Translations under genes and position numbers: made by a program
Source of the DNA: Bermanella sp047621325
Lineage (GTDB): Bacteria > Pseudomonadota > Gammaproteobacteria > Pseudomonadales > Oceanobacteraceae
Assembly (NCBI GenBank): GCA_047621325.1
Contig: JBLHLT010000004.1
Location: 124,001-188,000, forward strand
DNA: 64,000 bases
Direction of reading: 5' to 3'
Part shown: piece after piece, positions 57,949 through 64,000 of the stretch
Layout: each line of letters begins with the position of its first letter
Position numbering within the stretch: position 1 is the stretch's first letter
The notes under the pieces: generated by a model
Told to the model about the DNA's origin: nothing
What the model saw: only the letters and a program-made list of their open reading frames with translations
The model's database searches: none

Positions 57949-60900
57949 TTGAAGTTAGCAGTACAAATGTACTTCTATATAAAGGGCCGAATATCTACTC
58001 GCTTTATCGTGTGGATGGCCATTTTGGTAGGAAGTAGTATGAACATATCAAACTCATTTGCTGGCACGACAGTCGCTCTTCGCGAAAGTTATGCTGGCAA
58101 TTTGTCGTTTGCGCTAACTGGTGGCTCATTCCGTACAACCTCAAACAGTCAAAATGCGTGCACCCGTGGCACAACATCTTCAAACCCACTATCAACGATT
58201 CCATTATCGGCCAAAATCAAAAAAGCGTATTTATACTGGGCAGCATCATCATCTAATAGCACTTATACCGATAACTATGTAACGCTAAATAATCAAGGAA
58301 TTACGGCAGACCGTACTTACACAGACAGTAGCGGCAGCAGTTATTATTACGGCGCAACTTCCGACATCACTAATATTATCAAAGCTTCGCGTAACACCAC
58401 CTACACTGTTGGAAATTTGGATATCTATGCCAGCACGTCACGCTGTAGCACCCAGACAGTACTAGGCGGCTGGTCAATTCTTGTTATCTATGAAGATGAC
58501 GCGGAAGACTTTAGTGTATTGAACGTGTACGAAGGTTTTCAGTATTTTCAAAGAGATGCAGCCATCTCTTCTTTAACTCTTACACCGAGTAACTTCAAGC
58601 TACCTACCAACCCAAAAGGTCAACACGCGCACATTACATGGGAAGGTGATGACACCATAGGTAATGACGGAGAAGGCTTAACCTTTGAGGGCAACGACTT
58701 ATACGACAGCATTAACGGCAATAATGCACTTGGTAACCAATTTGATTCATATTCAAATATTGAAGGTGGCCTAACAACGTATGGCGTAGACATCGACTCA
58801 TATGATGTTTCTGCTTATTTAAACGAAGGCGCAACTTCTGTTAGTACAACTTATACCGCTAGACAAGACGGTGTTTTGCTTACGGCAGAAATTATCAACG
58901 TCTCCAATATCCCAGTGGCGGACTTAGCAGTCTCAACATCCAACTCTACAGGCTGGATGCAAGGCTCTACCGTAACCAAAAAGTTCACCATTTCGAACAA
59001 TGGACCGAACGATGTCCCCACTCAAAGTGTGCGCTTTACCACGACGCTGCCATCCCAATTATCATTTAATGGCACCCAAGGTGATAGCGATTGGTTGTGT
59101 ACACAAATAGGTCAGCAATTAACATGTATCTATCAGCCCAAATTACGTAGCGGCTGGAGTGACTACCTAGACCTTAAACTCGATGTGGCAGCAGGCACCG
59201 CGGGACAAACCGCAAGCTGGTCTGTGACGGTGGGTCATGACACCGCACCTTATGATATTTTCGATAACCACGCTGAAAATGACCGCTACACGCTTAGCGT
59301 TCCCATTGGTGCCACACCCGTAGTTGATTTATCAGCCTCAAGTAAGACCCCAAATAATTTAAACGGTGATTTGCTATTAGCAGGCGACACTCTGCAGTAT
59401 GTCATTACCATTGATGATGCGAGCGATTTAGCCACTAGTGGCATTCGCCTATACGACGACTTGCCGGCGAACATTTCGGGTTACACCATTACCTCTCTAC
59501 CTACGAATGCTGTGAGCAATTCAACCACGTCAGGTGGTGCTAACGGCACTGGTTATTTGGACATTCAAAATATTAACTTAGCGGCAGGCGCTGTTGAGCA
59601 AGTGGTTTTAGAGGTATATGTAAACTCTAATGCTCCTGAAGGCGCATCACTACAAAATACAGCCACCCTTTCATACAACAGTAATAACTGGGTTGTTGAT
59701 ACTGGTGATATTACGGTGGTTGAACCCGATTTAACCGCATCAACTAAAGCCGCCAGTGATGACAACGGAGGCTTATTGCTGCCAGGTGAAAGCATTACGT
59801 ACACCATCACGCTGAATGAAACCAATAATTTAGAATTACCGGGCATTCAAGTGCTTGACCACCTACCAGCAAACATCAGCAGCTTTACCGTCAGCCAACT
59901 ACCTTCAGGGGTTCAAGATTTTAGCCAAACCAATGGGGGAAACAACGGCACGGGTTTAATTGACATTCGTAATATAAACTTGGCCGCGGGTGCTACGGCG
60001 ATTATTGAAATCAAAGCCATTATTGCTGATGATGCCGCTGATCAAGTAAGCGTTCAAAACACAGCCAACTTAGTTTTAAATTCTAGCTCGTGGGATGTGG
60101 AGTCAAATCAGCTTTATGTCACCTTATCAAACTCAACACCTGCAAGCGGTAACAAGCCTTTATATCTCGTTAATAATAACTTAACCCGAAACTTGCCTTC
60201 GACTGATACCTCTCGTAGCTTTTTTCACGGCGACACATTGATTTGGTCAATAACTCCCGTATTACAAAAAGACTTAGTTATCAGCAGCGGTAACTCTCGA
60301 TTTAATCTAGCGGTTGAGGGCCACCGCACAGGTAGGATTCAAACTCAATTTACCGCCCAGCTTTATTACAATGATAATAACGGCTCAGGAAATGTAAGCA
60401 TTGATACCGCCACTATTGGTTACGGAAACTACCGCATCAATACTTTATATAATTTATCTACAGACTTTAACTTGGCTAGTGACATTACAGTGCCAGCAGG
60501 CAGCACTGTTTACCTTTCCATTTTAAATACCTCTAGTAACAACATTAGTAATCAATACAGTGAAATCGACGTTCACACCCTGAATGGTAATTTTTACTCT
60601 GCGGTAAATCTCAACACCAGCACCGTAATTAATGTGGATGGTATTCAGGTATGGGATCAAACCTATGGGGACCCAACAGGCACAGGTGAAGGCCTTGTAT
60701 TGCCTAACACATTTGCAGACACCACTATTTATATACGGGCAAACATCTCAGACCCATTTGGTGCATTTGACATTAGTAAAGCCACCATTGAAGTTCAGAA
60801 AAAAGATGGCTCTTATTATGATTTTTCTGGCTTGCCTAATACCAATGAGATGACGCAAGTGGACACTATCATTGATGACACAACGACCAGCGTAAAAGTA

Positions 60901-61551
60901 TATGAGATTCCCGTGACTCTATTAGAAGAAAACGAATCAACTGGTTGGTGGCAAATCGCTATCACAGGTTACGAAGGTCTTGAAGTTGCACCCAACCAAA
61001 TCACCCATGAGCGCACAACTAGCTTTTATATCAAGCCATTTCTACCAAGCATTGCGCTTAATAAAACCATTGAAGTCATCAGTGACCCAATCAATGGATT
61101 ACAAAGCGCAGGCAACAAACCTAAAGCGATTCCAGGTGCTGAATTACAATACACCATTCATGCGATCAACTCAGGTCGAGGGGCAAGTGATAGCAATTCC
61201 ATTACTTTACAAGATGAAATAGCCGCTAACGCCGAGCTTTATATTGGCGACATAACCTGTTTAAATCGCGGCCCAGGATCAGGCAATGGCCCAATTTGTT
61301 TTGAAGATGGCGCCAACCCAAATGAAAGCCAACTGAGTTTTGATTTTTTAGGGTTAGGAGCTGCGAATGACAGCATCTATTTTTCACAGGACGGGGCTGA
61401 TTTTAGCTATGAACCTGTAGACAGCGGTGATAGTTATGACCCAACTGTGCGTTACATCCGTATGAAGCCCTCTGGCATTTATAAGCAAGCAAAAAAAGAT
61501 GGCAGTGAAACACCCGAATTTAATTTTAGCTACCAAATACGGTTGCAATAA
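57949..61551 (+). CDS. Large secreted protein with DUF11-like repeats
   Basis: 1200 residues from a TTG at 57949, or 1194 from the ATG at 57967; the latter gives a conventional signal peptide (up to SNSFAG). The first ~300 residues resemble the DUF3344-like beta domain of surface proteins (AYLYWAASSS, GGWSILVIYEDD, DSYDVSAYLNEG). From ~320 onward there are DUF11-like/conserved-repeat domains of ~125-130 residues: FTISNNGPNDV, SASSKTPNNLNGDLLLAGDTLQYVI and TASTKAASDDNGGLLLPGESITYTI, with a further divergent copy at the end (ALNKTIEVI ... AIPGAELQYTIHAIN). There is no membrane anchor or sortase motif. It heads a four-gene secreted cluster. Confidence 0.75.
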   Translation: MKLAVQMYFYIKGRISTRFIVWMAILVGSSMNISNSFAGTTVALRESYAGNLSFALTGGSFRTTSNSQNACTRGTTSSNPLSTIPLSAKIKKAYLYWAASSSNSTYTDNYVTLNNQGITADRTYTDSSGSSYYYGATSDITNIIKASRNTTYTVGNLDIYASTSRCSTQTVLGGWSILVIYEDDAEDFSVLNVYEGFQYFQRDAAISSLTLTPSNFKLPTNPKGQHAHITWEGDDTIGNDGEGLTFEGNDLYDSINGNNALGNQFDSYSNIEGGLTTYGVDIDSYDVSAYLNEGATSVSTTYTARQDGVLLTAEIINVSNIPVADLAVSTSNSTGWMQGSTVTKKFTISNNGPNDVPTQSVRFTTTLPSQLSFNGTQGDSDWLCTQIGQQLTCIYQPKLRSGWSDYLDLKLDVAAGTAGQTASWSVTVGHDTAPYDIFDNHAENDRYTLSVPIGATPVVDLSASSKTPNNLNGDLLLAGDTLQYVITIDDASDLATSGIRLYDDLPANISGYTITSLPTNAVSNSTTSGGANGTGYLDIQNINLAAGAVEQVVLEVYVNSNAPEGASLQNTATLSYNSNNWVVDTGDITVVEPDLTASTKAASDDNGGLLLPGESITYTITLNETNNLELPGIQVLDHLPANISSFTVSQLPSGVQDFSQTNGGNNGTGLIDIRNINLAAGATAIIEIKAIIADDAADQVSVQNTANLVLNSSSWDVESNQLYVTLSNSTPASGNKPLYLVNNNLTRNLPSTDTSRSFFHGDTLIWSITPVLQKDLVISSGNSRFNLAVEGHRTGRIQTQFTAQLYYNDNNGSGNVSIDTATIGYGNYRINTLYNLSTDFNLASDITVPAGSTVYLSILNTSSNNISNQYSEIDVHTLNGNFYSAVNLNTSTVINVDGIQVWDQTYGDPTGTGEGLVLPNTFADTTIYIRANISDPFGAFDISKATIEVQKKDGSYYDFSGLPNTNEMTQVDTIIDDTTTSVKVYEIPVTLLEENESTGWWQIAITGYEGLEVAPNQITHERTTSFYIKPFLPSIALNKTIEVISDPINGLQSAGNKPKAIPGAELQYTIHAINSGRGASDSNSITLQDEIAANAELYIGDITCLNRGPGSGNGPICFEDGANPNESQLSFDFLGLGAANDSIYFSQDGADFSYEPVDSGDSYDPTVRYIRMKPSGIYKQAKKDGSETPEFNFSYQIRLQ

Positions 61552-61610
61552 AAGTACAAAAAACAAACAACTTAAAATAATCACAAGAGACAACTTACAG
61601 GAGAGCTCAC

Positions 61611-62615
61611 ATGAATAAGCTCAGTAAAATTGGGGGAGTAGTAGGCGGTTTACTGCTGGCGACGACTCAAGTACACGCAGCTGGTACAGGGGCTGGCGCA
61701 CCTATTTCTAACCAAGCCACGGTTTCATACGATGCAGGTGCTGGTACGGTAACCGCTAACTCAGGCACCGTGACGTTTAAAGTGCAAGAATTAGTAAAAG
61801 GCACTGTTGCAAAATTAGATGCTGGCAATATTAGTGTAAGCTCGCCGCAAACTGATGCGGCCATGAAGTTTAAAATTAAAAACGATGGTAACGGTAATGA
61901 AGGCTTCAAAATTGTTGTCACTCAAGACTCTGGTGATGATTTTGATGTAACCCTTACCAGCTTTTACATTGATGACGGCGACGGCATCTTAGATACCGCC
62001 GTTGATACGTTATATGACAATGCAAATCCTCCGGCTATCGCACCTGATGCAGAATTAACCGTCTGGGTGACATCTACGATTCCAGGATCACTAGCCGATG
62101 CTGCACTTTCAAACCTAAACGTATCAGCTGTATCTGCCACTTTTGTAACTGACGGTCAAAATAACCCTAACGCTGGTGCAGTTGTAACCGGCAGCGGTGA
62201 CAACAGTACCGATGCTGTCAATGCCGTTGCAATTGCATCTGTTACGTCAACATTTGTAGTGAGTGATATTGATGTAACGATTGTAAAAGCGATTACAGCT
62301 ACACGTGACAACTTAGGCGCTGGCGGTAGCAAAGCCGTACCGGGTGCTGAAGTCGATTATTCATTAACCGTAACTGTAACCGGTACAGGCACAGCTAACA
62401 GCATCGTTGTAAGCGACCCTCTACCAACACAACTAAAACTTAAAAATGGTATCACTGGCACCATTACGGTTGGCGGCGTAGCAGAAACCGCTAGCGCAGC
62501 GGATTCAGACGGCACATCTTATGATGCAAACACCAATACCATTAGTGTTAATTTAGGCAATGTAAATGCAGGTGCGTCTGCTATTGCCATTGAATTCACC
62601 ACGGTTATTCAATAG
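61611..62615 (+). CDS. Secreted DUF11-like protein
   Basis: 334 residues with signal peptide MNKLSKIGGVVGGLLLATTQVHA. The mature start (AGTGAGAPISNQATVSYDAG) is a motif of secreted conserved-repeat proteins whose repeats are often written NTAxVSY. The C-terminal half carries a DUF11-like domain (TIVKAITATRDNLGAGGSKAVPGAEVDYSLTVT ... VSDPLPTQLKL). The sequence is very low in Cys, Trp and Lys, as for extracellular beta proteins. AGGAG lies 8 bases before the ATG. It is read with the gene following 8 bases later. Confidence 0.8.
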   Translation: MNKLSKIGGVVGGLLLATTQVHAAGTGAGAPISNQATVSYDAGAGTVTANSGTVTFKVQELVKGTVAKLDAGNISVSSPQTDAAMKFKIKNDGNGNEGFKIVVTQDSGDDFDVTLTSFYIDDGDGILDTAVDTLYDNANPPAIAPDAELTVWVTSTIPGSLADAALSNLNVSAVSATFVTDGQNNPNAGAVVTGSGDNSTDAVNAVAIASVTSTFVVSDIDVTIVKAITATRDNLGAGGSKAVPGAEVDYSLTVTVTGTGTANSIVVSDPLPTQLKLKNGITGTITVGGVAETASAADSDGTSYDANTNTISVNLGNVNAGASAIAIEFTTVIQ

Positions 62616-62623
62616 GCCAATAT

Positions 62624-63085
62624 ATGAAAAAAATTATAGCCGCAATCTGTTTACTCCCCTCTTTGGCTTTTGCCCAAGTGGAATTAAAAACTGAAATGTT
62701 CGAAGTGGTTGAAAAACAGCAAGACAACGGCACCAGCAAAGTTGAATGGGTTAAGCCTGACAATATTATTCCTGGTGACAAAGTGGGCTACCGTATTTCG
62801 TTTAAAAATACTGGTGATCAACCTGCTGCCGACATTGTGCTAAACAACCCAGTACCTGAAAACACAATCTATGTGGATGACAGCGCTCGCGGTGCAAACA
62901 GCACAATTGTATTTTCTGTGGATGGCGGCAAACAGTTCGCCAACCCAGAACAACTATTTGTTGAATTGAACGGTAAAAAAGTACCCGCCACAGCAAAAGA
63001 TTACACCCATGTTCGTTGGACGCTAAACAGTGCTTTACCAGCCGGTAAAGACGGCAGTGTGCAATACGTGGTGCAAGTAAAATAA
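62624..63085 (+). CDS. Short secreted DUF11-like protein
   Basis: 153 residues with signal peptide MKKIIAAICLLPSLAFA. One domain: WVKPDNIIPGDKVGYRISFKNTGDQPAADIVLNNPVPENTIYV is the DUF11 core motif, here a single copy, followed by FSVDGGKQFANPEQL and a C-terminal VRWTLNSALPAGKDGSVQYVVQVK. It starts 8 bases after the previous gene, so it is co-transcribed. It could be an accessory subunit that co-assembles with its larger neighbours; this is inference from domain sharing. Confidence 0.8.
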   Translation: MKKIIAAICLLPSLAFAQVELKTEMFEVVEKQQDNGTSKVEWVKPDNIIPGDKVGYRISFKNTGDQPAADIVLNNPVPENTIYVDDSARGANSTIVFSVDGGKQFANPEQLFVELNGKKVPATAKDYTHVRWTLNSALPAGKDGSVQYVVQVK

Positions 63086-63198
63086 CACAAAACTAGGGGT
63101 TGGTTATGCCGCTGTATCGCTAGCCAATAAAACACACGAATTAAAAACAACATTATCTTTTAATAACAAAAGTAAAAAGGATTTCAAAGGAGAAACCT

Positions 63199-64000
63199 AT
63201 GAAACTAAACAAAACCCTAACCGCACTGGCTGTCAGTGCAAGCTTTGGCCTTAGTGGTCAGGCATTTGCGGCTGGTACTGCTTCAGGTGAACAAATTACT
63301 AACACTGTTAAGTTAGACTATTCAGTAAGCGGTGTTGGCCAAAACCAAATTCAGGATCAAGCTCAATTTATTGTAGATAATAAAATTGACATGACCTTCA
63401 ATACTGCTTTAAGCGGTCCATCGACTGTAATTCCAGGAGCTGATATAGCACCTAGCTATACTCTAGTTAACGAAGGCAACAAAGCTCAGTCATTCAAATT
63501 TGAATTGGCCGAGCTAAACAATACATTTGATGCACCTACTATATCAGCCCTAACACTTGATGCGGCTTCCGACGCGTCTTGCTCTGTTGGCGGTACCGCA
63601 CCTGTAAAAACAATCACAGCAAACCCTGATGCAACTTGTATCTTTACAGCAGATTTTGTTTTTCCAACTAAAGAAGGCTCTGGTCTAGCGACAGATGATA
63701 ATATTGTTAATGGCGACACTTTTGTTCTACGTTCAAAAGTTATTGCTGTAACTGATGCAGCGGGTGCTACTGCTGAAACAACTTCAACTGCAAACAAAAA
63801 CGATCTCGCAAATCTAAATACAAATGAGCTGACCGTTCTGGCTGAAGAAGTCTCTACTGTTATCGCCCCTCACGTTGCATATAACGGTGAGATCATTGTA
63901 GATACTGGCACTATTACAGTTTCTACAGCTAACTTTGAGGGCGCTAATGGCTTAAACATTAGCGTATTAGTTGTCAACGACCCAATTTGTGATGCTAGTT
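63199..64000 (+). CDS. Secreted DUF11-like protein, C-terminus outside window
   Basis: 267 residues visible. Signal peptide MKLNKTLTALAVSASFGLSGQAFA, with AAAGGAG 6 bases before the ATG. The mature start (AGTASGEQITNTVKLDYSVSGV) is a clear paralogue of the 61611 product's mature start. A Lys-poor, Ser/Thr/Ala-rich beta sequence follows, with two cysteines (DASCSVG, ATCIFT) that may pair. It runs off the right edge. It is the fourth secreted protein of this kind in a row. Confidence 0.8.
   Translation, partial: MKLNKTLTALAVSASFGLSGQAFAAGTASGEQITNTVKLDYSVSGVGQNQIQDQAQFIVDNKIDMTFNTALSGPSTVIPGADIAPSYTLVNEGNKAQSFKFELAELNNTFDAPTISALTLDAASDASCSVGGTAPVKTITANPDATCIFTADFVFPTKEGSGLATDDNIVNGDTFVLRSKVIAVTDAAGATAETTSTANKNDLANLNTNELTVLAEEVSTVIAPHVAYNGEIIVDTGTITVSTANFEGANGLNISVLVVNDPICDAS

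Overview
The window looks like chromosome of a marine gammaproteobacterium, possibly Oceanospirillales-like. The pointers are the lipid A acyltransferase and RlmE homologues, exonuclease I, a pair of initiator tRNAs close to the Escherichia coli sequence, AT-leaning codon use, and many small regulator/target pairs. The placement is inferred from gene content, not from a search.

Layout: 1-2 kb holds a LysR regulator (cut by the window edge) divergent from a DoxX/GST pair. 1.7-3.8 kb is an rtcB2-prfH ribosome repair/rescue operon preceded by an unlisted 15-codon leader ORF with an 8-base match to the anti-Shine-Dalgarno. 3.8-6 kb is an AraC regulator divergent from an FMN split-barrel protein. 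6.2-13 kb is a tightly coupled three-gene operon of unknown function: a ComEC-like metallo-beta-lactamase protein with an acidic Asp-Ser tail, a 1321-residue beta-rich protein and a VPS62-like protein. I consider it the best candidate here for an undescribed system. 13-17 kb carries an RhlE-type helicase, a lipid A acyltransferase and a Nudix protein. 17-21 kb carries a lipoprotein coupled to a large metzincin-like lipoprotein. 21.7-23.6 kb has an HD phosphohydrolase operon divergent from a TetR regulator with two palindromic operators.

23.7-27.2 kb is an AT-rich island holding a complete retron: promoter, msr-msd RNA with a 20-bp msd stem, terminator, reverse transcriptase, PtuA-like ATPase and PtuB-like HNH protein (the Eco7/Ec78 arrangement). 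27.6-39.3 kb is mostly core and accessory metabolism: two RNA methyltransferases, FAD and FMN enzymes, WYL and MerR regulators with recognisable target promoters, glutaminase and a LigB-type dioxygenase.

40.3-48.9 kb encodes the full propionyl-CoA to succinyl-CoA route: two carboxylase subunits, epimerase, B12-dependent mutase and the MeaB chaperone, interrupted by hairpin repeats. 49-56.6 kb carries hydrolases, the TesA-type esterase, exonuclease I and a DUF349 protein. At 56.65-57.34 kb a strong promoter drives two initiator tRNA genes, followed by three decaying copies of the tRNA 3' end plus terminator. 57.9-64 kb encodes four secreted proteins with DUF11-like repeats, the last cut by the window edge.
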